Origin: Paraglaciecola sp. 20A4
GTDB taxonomy: Bacteria; Pseudomonadota; Gammaproteobacteria; Enterobacterales; Alteromonadaceae
DNA: 37,745 bases
Assembly (NCBI RefSeq): GCF_011378905.1
Contig: NZ_WTPY01000041.1
Location: forward strand, 1-37,745
Direction of reading: 5' to 3'
A program made the position numbers and the translations under genes. Under the pieces are notes generated by a model. That model did no database searches. It saw only the letters and a list, made by a program, of their open reading frames with translations, and was not told where the DNA came from. Shown piece after piece: positions 1 through 8,941 of the stretch. Within the stretch, counting starts at the first letter, position 1; every line of letters begins with the position of its first letter.

Positions 1-150
1 ATCACCACGGTATATCTGACAGTTATCTTCTCGCATCGCTGCGTCTAGAAGCCAGTACAACTTACTTTCGATAGCCCAATTGCCTCGTGCTGCTTTACCA
101 AATTGTGCGGGCGTCAGCAGGGTAGAGTTAGTATGGCAATAGGTGGTGTG
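1..150 (-). pseudogene. ISAs1-type transposase, partial at window edge
   Basis: Reading the minus strand inward gives a stop-free stretch with Ala-Arg-Gly-Asn-Trp-Ala-Ile-Glu-Ser followed by LYWLLDAAMRED. This matches the C-terminal region of ISAs1-family DDE transposases, which carry an R-x-HW-x-IEN-x-LHW-x-LDV-x-F-x-ED motif containing the last catalytic Glu. The element runs off the left end of the window and no start codon is visible within it, so whether the full gene is intact outside the window cannot be judged. The family assignment rests on this one motif. Confidence 0.55.
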
Positions 151-180
151 CACTCCAAGCAATTATTGAGAGCGGCTTAA

Positions 181-422
181 ATATTTTTTACAAATGACTG
201 CTGCTTAAAATGGGGTACTACAACCCATTGCTAAATCCTTAAGCGGCGACTGTAAATCTACCTTTGTTACAAGGCTAAGGTTCATAAGCTCTTGCCGAGT
301 CATTCCCGTTTTTCTAAAACGCCAATATAGACTTTCTGGTGAAGGAATAAATAGCACTAGATTAAGTTATATTATAACATAACTGCAGGTTGCGAATTAA
401 AACAACAAGATGGAGAGTAAAC
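181..422. other. Non-coding stretch with an unidentified gene tail
   Basis: No complete gene is visible. The minus strand carries a 53-codon open fragment (about 215-376) preceded by a stop and lacking a start; it contains ESLYWRFRKTGMTRQELM and ends in a TAA. It reads like the C-terminus of a real protein that I do not recognise. A short palindrome GTTATATTATAAC sits at 366-378, in front of the ABC transporter gene, and could belong to its promoter. It lies between a transposase remnant and an intact operon, which fits a decayed insertion junction. Confidence 0.3.
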
Positions 423-1166
423 GTGAGCGGTGTTGCCAAACCAAGCAGTGAATTGATGATAGAGGCCGATGCCCTTAGCATCACTATTAAGAACAATGAC
501 ATTCTTAAAGCGCTCAGTTTTAAAGTGGCCAAGGGTGAAATATACGCCTTACTCGGTGGCAACGGCGCTGGTAAGTCCACGACACTCAAAACGTTTTTGG
601 GGTTTATGACACCCACTTCAGGCAGGGCACTAGTAAACGGAAAGTTGGTGAGTGAAGACATTAAAACGGTTCGCCAGCAAATCGCATATTTACCAGAATC
701 GGCGACTTTGTACCAGCATTTAACGGCCAGAGAAAACGTGCGCTATTTTTTGTCGCTGGCTGAAATTGATAAATCAGACGCTGAAATAAACCAAGCGTTT
801 GAGCGCGTAGCCCTACAAAGCGATGCATGGGAGCGCCACATGAGTACCTACTCAAAAGGTATGCGCCAGAAAACAGCGATTGCGCTGGCTATTCTGCGTG
901 AAGCGCCAATTATTCTGCTGGATGAGCCTACATCAGGGCTAGACCCAGTAGCAATTGATGAATTTAATCAACTTGTGTCTGAACTTGCCTCCAACGGCGC
1001 TACTATTTTAATGGTGACGCACGATGTGTACGGCGCATGCCAAGTGGCTAACCGCATTGGTTTACTGCGAAACGGTGAGCTAGTCGGCGAGTTTAGTGCC
1101 GAAGAAAATGCGCGAATTGACACTGAAGTAGTGCATGCAGCGTTTGCTCAGAGGGATGTGCTATGA
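423..1166 (+). CDS. ABC transporter ATP-binding protein
   Basis: Cytoplasmic ATPase of an ABC-2-type exporter, about 247 residues. It has a Walker A GGNGAGKST near residues 45-53, a Q-loop in IAYLPESATLY, the signature region YSKGMRQK (a variant of LSGGQ, usual in this NosF/CcmA-like group), a Walker B IILLDEPTSGLDP and an H-loop in MVTHD. I chose the GTG at 423 because GGAGAG lies about 7 nt upstream; the frame is open back to 390 with only a TTG, and an ATG at 456 is also possible. The stop overlaps the start of the first permease gene by 4 nt, so the three genes are translationally coupled. The substrate is unknown. Confidence 0.88.
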   Translation: MSGVAKPSSELMIEADALSITIKNNDILKALSFKVAKGEIYALLGGNGAGKSTTLKTFLGFMTPTSGRALVNGKLVSEDIKTVRQQIAYLPESATLYQHLTARENVRYFLSLAEIDKSDAEINQAFERVALQSDAWERHMSTYSKGMRQKTAIALAILREAPIILLDEPTSGLDPVAIDEFNQLVSELASNGATILMVTHDVYGACQVANRIGLLRNGELVGEFSAEENARIDTEVVHAAFAQRDVL

Positions 1167-2599
1167 GTTCAACCACGCTGACAATCGCCAAAGATGAATG
1201 GCGATATTGGTTGCGTTCTAAATTGGCTACATCGGTATTAGTGGTAGGATTATTGTTAACACTTTCTTCGGTGATTGTGTCATCGATAAACGTGGCTGAA
1301 TTGAACCACCACCGCGAAGATATGCAAAGTAGCGCACAAGACAGCTTTGCTGGGCAACCTGATCGTCATCCTCATCGTATGGTGCATTACGGTCACTATG
1401 CATTTCGTACACCCTCAGCGCTGGCCAGCTTAGACCCAGGTGTGGATGCCTTCACCGGAAATTCAATCTTTTTAGAAGGACATAGGCAAAACAGCGCTAT
1501 GTTTGCTGACCAACGACAGGGTACGTCATTGACGAAATTGGGCAGTTTAGATCCTGCCTTTATAGTGCAAAACCTTGCGCCACTGTTGCTTATTCTAATT
1601 GGCTTTAGCTCCGTCAGCCGAGAGCGTGAGGCACACACGTTAACCTTGATTCTAGCCCAAGGCACATCAATATATCAGCTCATGATGGGCAAAGGTGTGG
1701 CCCTTTTTGCCGCTGTGGGTATGATCCTAACACCGTTAGTTATTTCAGCATTTGTTGCCGTGTTGCAAGGGGAGCCAGCACTCACCGCGAGCGGGTTTTT
1801 GGTTGGGTATTGGGTGTATTTGTCGGTTTGGGTTGTGTTGATTGTGCTTTGTTCAACAGCAATGGCCAAGAACAGTGCGAGTTTTACCACGCTGATTTTT
1901 GTGTGGATTTTACTGTGTATTATCACTCCTCGTGCAGCCAGCACCACCGCGGCGATAGTGGTCCCATCTGCCGGTAAATTGGAATCAGATTTTGATGTAA
2001 TAGCCAAACTTCGAAAAATTGGAGATGGACATAACGCGTCTGATCCGGCCTTTGAACAGATGAAATCGAAATTACTCGCGCAATACAACGTAGACTCGAT
2101 TGAGCAGCTTCCAATGAATTTTCGTGGGGCGGTGATTAAAGCATCCGAAGCAAAGTTGACTGATGTATTAAACGAGTTTGCTGAAAAAAGAATGCACGAA
2201 GAACTCGAACAAAGTCAGGTGGCGAGGCTGTTTGGCTGGTTTTCACCGGTTGTGGCAATACGCTCGTTATCCATGATGACAGCGGGAACCAGTATTGAAA
2301 CCCATCATCGTTTTTTAAGAGAAACCGAAGCCCTGCGTTTTGATTTTGTTCAGTCGTTAAATACGTTGCATGAACAAAAGCTCAGCTATAAAAATGATGT
2401 TAAACGTTATGCGGATCAAGATTCTGCTCATGAAGCGCAAGTGGGCGCTGAAAACTGGCAGCTGCTGAAAGACTTTAATTTTAGTGTAGACAAGGCAAGT
2501 GACAGATTACAGCGCAGCCTAGTTGCGTTTCTTCAATTGTTCGGCTGGCTTGCTGGGCTTATCGCGTTAGGCACAATAGTAGGGAGACGCGTTGAATGA
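1163..2599 (+). CDS. ABC-2 permease, DUF3526-type (subunit 1)
   Basis: Inner-membrane subunit of 478 residues. It has one N-terminal membrane helix (about 18-42), a periplasmic stretch of about 110 residues, a block of four helices (about 132-260), a second large soluble loop of roughly 190 residues, and a final helix near 455-473. This plan of paired large extracytoplasmic loops is typical of ABC-2 permeases annotated with DUF3526. It overlaps the ATPase gene upstream and the second permease gene downstream by 4 nt each, so the three form one operon and probably a heterodimeric permease with an ATPase dimer. The substrate cannot be told from sequence; relatives often occur near TonB receptor genes. 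Confidence 0.8.
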   Translation: MSSTTLTIAKDEWRYWLRSKLATSVLVVGLLLTLSSVIVSSINVAELNHHREDMQSSAQDSFAGQPDRHPHRMVHYGHYAFRTPSALASLDPGVDAFTGNSIFLEGHRQNSAMFADQRQGTSLTKLGSLDPAFIVQNLAPLLLILIGFSSVSREREAHTLTLILAQGTSIYQLMMGKGVALFAAVGMILTPLVISAFVAVLQGEPALTASGFLVGYWVYLSVWVVLIVLCSTAMAKNSASFTTLIFVWILLCIITPRAASTTAAIVVPSAGKLESDFDVIAKLRKIGDGHNASDPAFEQMKSKLLAQYNVDSIEQLPMNFRGAVIKASEAKLTDVLNEFAEKRMHEELEQSQVARLFGWFSPVVAIRSLSMMTAGTSIETHHRFLRETEALRFDFVQSLNTLHEQKLSYKNDVKRYADQDSAHEAQVGAENWQLLKDFNFSVDKASDRLQRSLVAFLQLFGWLAGLIALGTIVGRRVE

Positions 2600-3942
2600 G
2601 TGCGCAAATTCAGGGATTTACCATGTCAGAAAGTATAACTAAAGGCCTTGGGATAAAAGGGTTCTTAGCCCAACGAATAACGTTGAAACAAATCATGCGT
2701 GAATGGCGTTTTATGTTGCGCCAACGGGATGTTGTGATGCTGTTATTGTGCAGTCTATTGTTATCAGGATTTGCCATTACCAGTGGTATCAATGAGGTAG
2801 ACAACCAGCGAAGTACCATCGAGCGGTTATTAAAAGCTGATGCGCTAGATGGCAAAGACGTATTGAACAGTCACGCTGATTATGGCTCTGTAGCATACTA
2901 TCGTTTTCATTTAACCTATTCTGAGCCCAGCGCGTTGGCGTTTGCGGCGCTAGGTGAGCGCGATATTTATCCGTGGAAGCACAGAATACGAATGCTCGCC
3001 CTTGAAGGTCAAATATACGAAAGTGATACGGCTAATGCAGAACTTGCGCAAACCGGTAAGTTTGATTTTGTCTTTGTGATAAGTGCGCTCGCACCACTGT
3101 TGGTTATATTGCTCTTTCATGACTTATTTGCCAATGAAAGGGCCAATGGCCGCTACGATTTACTGCTTAGCACCGCACGTTCACCGCTGAGCCTTTGGGG
3201 GCCAAGGAGTCTAGTGCGTTTTGTATCTCTGTTTGTCATTTTACTGCTTCCGTTTTGGTTTGGCGCGTTTATGCAAGACGTTGGGCTCAGCGATACTGCG
3301 CTTATCTCGTTATGGTGCGGATTGTACTTGCTGTTATGGGCTGGCTTAAGCATATGGTGGGGCAGAAACGCGACCAGTAGCCCACGTGTTGCTTCTGGTC
3401 TGATTGGTATTTGGGTGTTACTGACGTTTGTTATCCCAACAGCTGGGGATGTGATCATCAATCAAAGTATGGAGTCTGTAGATGGCGGGGATATCGTACT
3501 TGCACAGCGTGAAGCTGTGAACGCCGCGTGGGACAAACCCATAGAAGCCACGATGGGACCCTTTACTCAATCGTATCCACAATGGAAAGGCTATGTGGAC
3601 ATGCAAAGTTTGTTCGAGTGGAAGTGGTTCTACGCGTTTCAACAAATGGGGGATGAAAGTACCGCTGAGTTGTCGCTGGCGTATCGTAAAGCAGCCTCGA
3701 AAAAATATGAAGTGGCCGGTTATGTTTCTATGTTGGCGCTACCGCATTTGTTACAACGTAAAATGACTCGCTTAGCCCAGACTGATGCCATAGCGGCATT
3801 CGAATACGAGCGTCAGGTACGTGATTTTCATCGAAGGTTAAGGCATTTTTATTATCCGTTGCTGTTCAAAAACGAGGTGTTTAGTGTGGAAAAACTAGCG
3901 GATACCCCCGAGTTCGTGCCGATGGCAAACCACGAGTTTTAA
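2596..3942 (+). CDS. ABC-2 permease, DUF3526-type (subunit 2)
   Basis: 448-residue inner-membrane protein, the second permease of the operon. Its plan mirrors subunit 1: an N-terminal helix (about 46-66), a soluble region, a cluster of helices (about 155-290, with ALAPLLVILLFHDLFANER recalling APLLLILIGFSSVSRERE in subunit 1) and a C-terminal soluble domain. Unlike subunit 1 it has no clear final membrane helix. The annotated ATG at 2596 overlaps the previous stop; a second ATG 15 codons in (2641-2643 region) is also possible. It forms a heteromeric exporter with the two preceding genes. The function of the transporter is unknown. Confidence 0.78.
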   Translation: MSAQIQGFTMSESITKGLGIKGFLAQRITLKQIMREWRFMLRQRDVVMLLLCSLLLSGFAITSGINEVDNQRSTIERLLKADALDGKDVLNSHADYGSVAYYRFHLTYSEPSALAFAALGERDIYPWKHRIRMLALEGQIYESDTANAELAQTGKFDFVFVISALAPLLVILLFHDLFANERANGRYDLLLSTARSPLSLWGPRSLVRFVSLFVILLLPFWFGAFMQDVGLSDTALISLWCGLYLLLWAGLSIWWGRNATSSPRVASGLIGIWVLLTFVIPTAGDVIINQSMESVDGGDIVLAQREAVNAAWDKPIEATMGPFTQSYPQWKGYVDMQSLFEWKWFYAFQQMGDESTAELSLAYRKAASKKYEVAGYVSMLALPHLLQRKMTRLAQTDAIAAFEYERQVRDFHRRLRHFYYPLLFKNEVFSVEKLADTPEFVPMANHEF

Positions 3943-4033
3943 TTCCGGTCATCTTACGATGGGTGTCCATGTAAAAAATCCTTAGCAGGTATGAGCCTTT
4001 TTTGGCACTAGGTAAAAAGGAGAAAGTTTAAAC

Positions 4034-4642
4034 ATGGAACGACAATACATTTCAGGCATGGGCAAAGCGTCAGTGGTGCCCGAAGAAATCAAAGGGTGGA
4101 ATTGGGGTGCTTTTCTACTTAATTGGATTTGGGGTATCGGTAACAGTACCTTTATTGCTCTGCTGATGTTTGTGCCTGTGGTCAACTTGGTGATGATGTT
4201 GATTTTGGGCGCTAAAGGCAATGAATGGGCATGGCAGAACCGCACATGGCGTGATATAGCTCATTTCAAATCTACCCAAAAAAAATGGCGTAATGCAGGC
4301 TTAATCCTTGTTTTCGTCATCTTCCCCATCATGATTATTTCATTGATCAGCATGATGAAAGGCGAGGCATACGATTTATCCGTTAAGGCCGTTAAAGCAC
4401 ATCCGCAAGTGATTTCATTAGTGGGTAAAAACCCTGAGCCTGGATTTTTTGTGTTAGGTGATATCACCTATTCCGGTGAAGGCGGTAAGGCTAACGTAAA
4501 CTACTCCATTAAAGGTGATAAATCCGCAGCCGAGGTCTATGTTTACGCTACTGATGTGGCTGATAAATGGGAACTGCAAGAGGTTGTAGTGATTGATAAG
4601 AAGCAAGGCGAGATGGTGGTGGTTGTGACTCCGGAACAATAA
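4034..4642 (+). CDS. Coa1-family (cytochrome oxidase assembly factor 1-like) membrane protein
   Basis: 202-residue protein preceded by AAGGAGA about 8 nt before the ATG. Residues 20-75 hold Trp-rich hydrophobic segments (KGWNWGAFLLNWIWGIGN), a pattern shared with small DUF2628-like bacterial proteins. A membrane helix at about 92-112 is followed by a soluble C-terminal domain of about 90 residues containing GDITYSGEGGKANVNYSIKG, the type of repeat seen in the Coa1 family, where such proteins are often labelled cytochrome c oxidase assembly factor 1. No oxidase gene is near, so a role in oxidase assembly is not supported here. It is separated from the ABC operon by 91 nt and is probably transcribed alone. 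Confidence 0.6.
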   Translation: MERQYISGMGKASVVPEEIKGWNWGAFLLNWIWGIGNSTFIALLMFVPVVNLVMMLILGAKGNEWAWQNRTWRDIAHFKSTQKKWRNAGLILVFVIFPIMIISLISMMKGEAYDLSVKAVKAHPQVISLVGKNPEPGFFVLGDITYSGEGGKANVNYSIKGDKSAAEVYVYATDVADKWELQEVVVIDKKQGEMVVVVTPEQ

Positions 4643-4705
4643 TTAGGTTGTGGCTCTGGAACAAATCAGTACGAGTGTAACGAACGAGGAGGCGCGAATT
4701 TTGTG

Positions 4706-4752
4706 TCACTGCTTATCTTAAACACGCTCAGTAAATATAAGATAGGCAGTGA
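4706..4752. terminator. Inverted repeat between convergent genes
   Basis: Arms TCACTGCTTATCTTA (4706-4720) and TAAGATAGGCAGTGA (4738-4752) pair over 15 positions with one G-T mismatch around a 17-nt loop. It lies between the convergent Coa1-like and cupin genes, where it could end transcription from both sides. There is no U-run, so an intrinsic terminator role is an inference from position. Confidence 0.4.
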
Positions 4753-4827
4753 ACAAATGGTGTTGCTCACTGCCGTCATATAATGCGAATAGAATGAGCT
4801 TAATTGCTGCTCACTACTTGATGCTGA

Positions 4828-5199
4828 TTAATGACAGCAAACATCAGCATAGTAGTTGTCGCCTTGAGACATCTGAATAAATTCACATGGCTCATCACCA
4901 ACAGTCCAGGCATCGTGCCCTGGTGGCAACATCATGATATCACCTTTGGTGAAGGTTTCTTCTGAGCCGTCATCCATTAGAATGCCGATGGTTCCGGTGA
5001 TCACATAGGCAACATGGGGAATTAAGCATGATTTTGTACCGGCATACTCTTTTAGTTCTATAGACCACTTAGCACCAGGATTAAAAGTGACTTTAACAGC
5101 TGTAACCTCATCCAGCGTAACCACTTGCTTTGAGATTCTTCCATTAACTTCAAATTCCGCAGAATCAATACTTGCTTTCATCATGTTTTTTACTGACAT
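4828..5199 (-). CDS. Small cupin-domain protein
   Basis: 123-residue single-domain cupin. The beta-barrel core is visible as the stretch KSCLIPHVAYVITGTIGILM, then a GDIMMLPPGHDAWTVG segment that resembles the second cupin motif (G-D-x3-P-x-G-x2-H) with its usual metal-ligand His. The start ATG has GAGGC about 6 nt upstream. It lies 137 nt downstream of the cyanase gene on the same strand, so it may be part of the same sigma-54-dependent unit. A role in cyanate metabolism is only suggested by this neighbour; many small cupins have no known substrate. Confidence 0.7.
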   Translation of the reverse strand: MSVKNMMKASIDSAEFEVNGRISKQVVTLDEVTAVKVTFNPGAKWSIELKEYAGTKSCLIPHVAYVITGTIGILMDDGSEETFTKGDIMMLPPGHDAWTVGDEPCEFIQMSQGDNYYADVCCH

Positions 5200-5336
5200 T
5201 GTTGCCTCTCATTTTAGGTAATAGTGTTGATTGAACTGCTTTTTAATTTGCCGTACCGCTATACGGCGAGTGATTAAATTTTGTTATCTATAAGTTGGTG
5301 TTGTCCTTCACCTTATGATGTTAACAACTGAGCAAA

Positions 5337-5777
5337 CTACCACTTTTTGTACGGAAGAAACTTTCCATTTATTGACAGTAATACTCTGTCACCCTTTGGA
5401 TCTTCGACCTTATCTACGTCCATTGTAAAATCAATGGCGCTCATAATTCCGTCACCGAATTTTTCTTGAATGACTTCTTTAAGTGTTTCGCCGTACACGC
5501 CTACGATTTCGTACAGTCGATACATAAGTGGATCGGTCGGCACGGATTGCTCCCATATTTTTGTTGGGTATTGCATCAACACCTGCTCGACTTCGCTGGG
5601 TAAAGACAACATTTCAGTCAGTGCTTTTGCTACGTCTGCTGATGCTGTATTCATACCGAGGCACACTGACGTTAGCCACACAGGCGATACATTAAGAGAA
5701 ATAGCCATTCCTTCCCACGTTAAATCTTTGGCTATCTTGGCTTGGATAATGTCTTCGGTCATTTGTATCTTGTTCAA
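5337..5777 (-). CDS. cynS: Cyanate hydratase (cyanase)
   Basis: Cytoplasmic enzyme converting cyanate and bicarbonate to ammonia and CO2 (via carbamate). The protein is 146 residues against 156 in E. coli and has both family parts: an N-terminal helix-turn-helix-like bundle (about 8-75) and the conserved C-terminal dimer domain with DPLMYRLYEIVGVYGETLK and EKFGDGIMSAIDF. The three catalytic residues of the family fall at R87, E90 and S113. The start is a TTG at 5777 with AAGGAA just upstream; an ATG five codons later lacks a nearby ribosome site. A -24/-12 promoter lies about 60 nt upstream, divergent from a sigma-54 activator gene, so expression is probably sigma-54 dependent. Confidence 0.93.
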   Translation of the reverse strand: MNKIQMTEDIIQAKIAKDLTWEGMAISLNVSPVWLTSVCLGMNTASADVAKALTEMLSLPSEVEQVLMQYPTKIWEQSVPTDPLMYRLYEIVGVYGETLKEVIQEKFGDGIMSAIDFTMDVDKVEDPKGDRVLLSINGKFLPYKKW

Positions 5778-5837
5778 AATTTATTCCTTTTTTTTAACTT
5801 GAAATATTATTCGTGCTGACTTGATATTTGATCAATT

Positions 5838-5852
5838 GCAATGAAGGTGCCA
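5838..5852 (-). promoter_or_regulatory. Sigma-54 (-24/-12) promoter of the cyanase gene
   Basis: On the minus strand the bases read TGGCACCTTCATTGC followed by A, an exact match to the sigma-54 consensus TGGCAC-N5-TTGCW. It is 60 nt upstream of the cyanase start codon and points toward it. The neighbouring divergent gene encodes a sigma-54-dependent activator. Confidence 0.85.
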
Positions 5853-5915
5853 ACTAGATATTTATTGTAACCATATGATTTTATTGATATTTAAGTGGAT
5901 TTACAAAATATAAAA

Positions 5916-5950
5916 TTTGCTATATTTCGTAATTTACTATATTTAGTAAA
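5916..5950. promoter_or_regulatory. Tandem palindromes, likely activator binding sites
   Basis: Two related imperfect palindromes overlap by one base: TTTGCTATATTTCGTAAT (5916-5933) and TTTACTATATTTAGTAAA (5933-5950). They repeat every 17 bp and lie 64-98 bp upstream of the -24 element of the cyanase promoter, the usual place for an enhancer-type site of a sigma-54 activator, and 35 bp before the activator's own start codon, so autoregulation is also possible. The protein-site pairing is inferred. Confidence 0.55.
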
Positions 5951-5984
5951 AATATTATTAAATTAAGTAAGCCATTGGTGCGTT

Positions 5985-7850
5985 ATGGACATGTTTTTTG
6001 AAGACTCGGCACTTGCGCAACTGGTCATCGACCCGATTGAAAATAGAATCATAAAAGTCAATATCGAAGGCAGTAAATTGCTTCGAGATTCAATTGAAAA
6101 CATTCAGCATAAATCCCCAATCGACTATTTTAAATCTGATCTTGAAGCGTTTATTTCTTTTACCATCGAGTTGATTGAGAATAAACGCGCTTGGCGAGAT
6201 TTATTGGTGGTGATCAACGATAGCTCTGACTTAATTGAAGTAACGGGCAAAGCAGTTGAATATAACGGTTCATCAGTGTTGTTTTTAAGTCTGGAGTCCG
6301 TTAATGAACGAGAGCGCAAAAAGCGCAGCGCCTCGGTAAAAAAATACTTTGATGCCGGTCTCGGACACTGGAAGCATAAAGCCTCCGTTTTTGATGAATT
6401 TGAAAGACGCAATAAATTGCTTCTTGATGCCGTAGGAGACGGTATTTATGGTGTGGATATTAAAGGTAATACGACGTTTGTAAATCCCGCTGCGGAGATA
6501 ATGCTAGGGTATAAGGCTGAGGAGCTTTTGGGCAGAAACATGCATTCTGCCGTGCATTACGCTCACGAAGATGGACATCACTTTAGCGCGCAAGAATGCC
6601 CGATATTTAAGGCGTTTCGTGAGGATGTTGTGCATAAAGTGGATGATGATATCTTCTGGACAAAACTAGGCACCACCATTGTAGTGGAATACACCAGTAC
6701 ACCAATACGTGATTTTGGTGTTGTTATCGGGGCTGTGGTGGTTTTCAGGGACGTAACAAAGCGCAACGCAAATCAACGTAAACTGCTGACAGCACTAGAG
6801 GAAGTGCAGTCACTGAAAGACAAATTAACACACGAAAAAGATTATTTAGAAGAAGAGATAAAGTCTGATTACAACTACCACCATATTATTGGTAAAAGTA
6901 ATGTAATAAACCGTATAACAGAACAAATATCTCTAGTGGCTCCGACTGATTCCACGGTGCTCGTTACTGGCGAGTCAGGCACTGGAAAAGAATTGATAGC
7001 TCGCGCCATCCATGATTTAAGCCCTCGCTCGAAACATGCTTTAATTAAGGTCAATTGTTCCGCTATCCCCGAAGAGTTATTTGAAAGTGAATTTTTCGGT
7101 CATGTAAAAGGTGCATTTACTGGGGCTGTTGCAGATCGAGTCGGCAGATTTGAGCTTGCAAATGAAGGAACCTTGTTTCTTGACGAAGTAGGGGAGTTAT
7201 CTTTAAATTTGCAAAGCAAATTACTCAGGGTCGTTCAAGAGCAGCAATTTGAGCGTGTTGGCGATACTAAAACTATCAGCGTAAATGTCAGAATTATTTC
7301 AGCGACGAATCGCGACTTAAAGCAACAAGTTCAAAAGGGCCTATTTAGAGAAGATTTGTACTTCCGGCTCAACGTATTTCCTATTGAATCGGTTCCCTTA
7401 AGAGATCGAGGTGACGACATTTCTTTACTCGCTAAACATTTTATTCAGAAGTTTAGTGTCAAAACAAACAAGCCAAATCTCAGAGTACCGTTAATCGAAT
7501 TGGAGAAACTAAAACACTATTCATGGCCGGGCAATATTAGAGAGTTAGAGAACGTCATAGAGAGGCAAGTTATTTTGTCTCAGGGTAATATCGTCAATTT
7601 TGACAACCTAATTCCGAGTGTATTCCCAAAGCAAAATCAGGTTAATAGTGCCGATATCGAAAAAGTATTGAGCGTGCAGGATCTGGCGAAGCTCGACAAG
7701 CAAAACTGTATCAATGCGCTCATAAAGACCCAAGGTAGAGTATCTGGTGTGTTTGGTGCAGCTAAGGTTATAGGAATAAAGTCCAGTACTTTATTTTCCA
7801 AATTAACTAAATACAAAATTGATGTGAACGCTTTTAAAGTAAAAAGCTAA
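5985..7850 (+). CDS. Sigma-54-dependent activator with two PAS domains
   Basis: 621-residue bacterial enhancer-binding protein. Residues about 1-90 form a degenerate PAS domain, about 138-260 a second PAS domain ([20 protein letters not shown]), then a short coiled linker and a sigma-54 interaction AAA+ domain from about 298: Walker A GESGTGKE (near 329), the GAFTGA loop (376-381) that contacts sigma-54, and Walker [10 protein letters not shown] (near 396). A Fis-type helix-turn-helix lies at about 570-615. There is no receiver domain, so a small ligand or redox signal sensed by PAS is more likely than phosphorylation. The gene is divergent from cyanase and the cupin and probably activates them; no strong ribosome site precedes the ATG. 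Confidence 0.92.
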   Translation: MDMFFEDSALAQLVIDPIENRIIKVNIEGSKLLRDSIENIQHKSPIDYFKSDLEAFISFTIELIENKRAWRDLLVVINDSSDLIEVTGKAVEYNGSSVLFLSLESVNERERKKRSASVKKYFDAGLGHWKHKASVFDEFERRNKLLLDAVGDGIYGVDIKGNTTFVNPAAEIMLGYKAEELLGRNMHSAVHYAHEDGHHFSAQECPIFKAFREDVVHKVDDDIFWTKLGTTIVVEYTSTPIRDFGVVIGAVVVFRDVTKRNANQRKLLTALEEVQSLKDKLTHEKDYLEEEIKSDYNYHHIIGKSNVINRITEQISLVAPTDSTVLVTGESGTGKELIARAIHDLSPRSKHALIKVNCSAIPEELFESEFFGHVKGAFTGAVADRVGRFELANEGTLFLDEVGELSLNLQSKLLRVVQEQQFERVGDTKTISVNVRIISATNRDLKQQVQKGLFREDLYFRLNVFPIESVPLRDRGDDISLLAKHFIQKFSVKTNKPNLRVPLIELEKLKHYSWPGNIRELENVIERQVILSQGNIVNFDNLIPSVFPKQNQVNSADIEKVLSVQDLAKLDKQNCINALIKTQGRVSGVFGAAKVIGIKSSTLFSKLTKYKIDVNAFKVKS

Positions 7851-7869
7851 GCCTATATTTTGCGTTACT

Positions 7870-7916
7870 GCTGAATGTTGACGTGATGTTAAAGGTTACA
7901 ACAACACACATTCAGC
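7870..7916. terminator. Inverted repeat between convergent genes
   Basis: GCTGAATGT (7870-7878) pairs with ACATTCAGC (7908-7916) across a 29-nt loop in the gap between the sigma-54 activator and the convergent IclR gene. The position suggests a shared terminator, but the loop is long and there is no U-run. Confidence 0.3.
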
Positions 7917-7946
7917 TATTCATTAAGCCAACGCTAATTGATAAAG

Positions 7947-8717
7947 CTAACAACCCAGCTGTTCGGTGATGATTCTAGCGGTGTGAGTTATATGCTTAAT
8001 CAAACTGTCTTGTTCGAGCGGCTTGCCGAATGTGCTGTTAAGGGAAGAAACCGCTAATGATGCGATGACTTTACCTTGGGGGTGACCTATTAAGGTGGCT
8101 ACATCGGTTACACCATCGATTAAGGTATTTGACTGTACATAAACGCCCTGTGTTTCGATGCGGCTCAGCTCTGTATGTAAAATCTGCTGTTGCTTTTTAG
8201 GTAAGGCAGCAAAGTATGGGTCGTGTTCGAGTAACATCTTCTTAACAGAAGGGTTGCTGTTGGCCAAAAGCACTTTCCCCGCTGTTGAGGTGCGAGTGGA
8301 GAACAGTGACCCTTCGGTAATATTGAGGAACACTGGGCTGTGGCTGCGCGCTTGAATGATAACCATGGTTTGACTTTGATATAGCATACACAGGTAGCAA
8401 GACTGGCCAATTTTAACCGCAAGATCTTCCATGTAAGGCAGCGCACATTGACGCATTTGATCAATAGGCGAAATACTGCGTGACAAATTATATAACTTGA
8501 ATGAAATGCGATATCGCCCTGATACCTCGTCTCGCAACAAGTAACCTCTGGCTTCTAAGCCTACCAATACGCGAAAAATCTCATTTGGACTACGGTCTAA
8601 ACCTTGGGCTATTTCGCTTTGTGAGCGGGGCAATTCCTGACTGGCCAGGTACTCAAGAATATCTAAGCCTTTATCAAGGGCTGGCACAGCATACTTAGTG
8701 ACTGCTTTATCGTTCAA
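7947..8717 (-). CDS. IclR-family transcriptional regulator
   Basis: DNA-binding regulator of about 256 residues. An N-terminal winged helix (ALDKGLDILEYLASQ to about residue 70, with the recognition region QSEIAQGLDRSPNEIFRVL) precedes the IclR effector-binding domain (about 80-250), which shows the usual central segment RTSTAGKVLLA and a VATLIGHP...IASLAVSS core. I prefer the TTG at 8717, which has GGAG about 8 nt upstream; a GTG at 8732 in the same frame is possible. It is divergent from the PhyH/NHL pair and probably controls them and itself. IclR proteins of this type often sense sugar acids or aromatic acids, but the effector is not shown here. Confidence 0.88.
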   Translation of the reverse strand: MNDKAVTKYAVPALDKGLDILEYLASQELPRSQSEIAQGLDRSPNEIFRVLVGLEARGYLLRDEVSGRYRISFKLYNLSRSISPIDQMRQCALPYMEDLAVKIGQSCYLCMLYQSQTMVIIQARSHSPVFLNITEGSLFSTRTSTAGKVLLANSNPSVKKMLLEHDPYFAALPKKQQQILHTELSRIETQGVYVQSNTLIDGVTDVATLIGHPQGKVIASLAVSSLNSTFGKPLEQDSLIKHITHTARIITEQLGC

Positions 8718-8732
8718 AAAAAGTAACTCCAC

Positions 8733-8941
8733 ATAATGTCTTTTTTCATTTTACCTTTTACTAAGTAACATGCCTAGCAAACTAGTTGCTTGAGGGTTTT
8801 ATTGATGTACAGAATAGCATGGCATTTATGATTTATATTTAAATCTTATATTTTTATATGAATCAATGCTTGCCATGGAAACAGAAATAGGTGATTATTG
8901 TTAACAGTTTACTATTGGAATTAACAACAGAGGAAAAACCC
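8733..8941. promoter_or_regulatory. Divergent control region between IclR and PhyH genes
   Basis: A/T-rich gap holding a near-palindrome GATTTATATTTAAATC (8830-8845), a candidate IclR operator, and TTGTTAACAG (8898-8907), one base off the TTGTTAACAA core found at the agar-gene promoters. The latter is 35 bp before the PhyH start codon. Both are visible sequences; their binding proteins are inferred. Confidence 0.4.

Noticed and set aside
5240-5290. GCCGTA/TACGGC hairpin between cyanase and cupin genes as a terminator.
   Set aside because: Six-bp stem without a U-run on the coding strand; too weak to split the two genes into separate transcripts.
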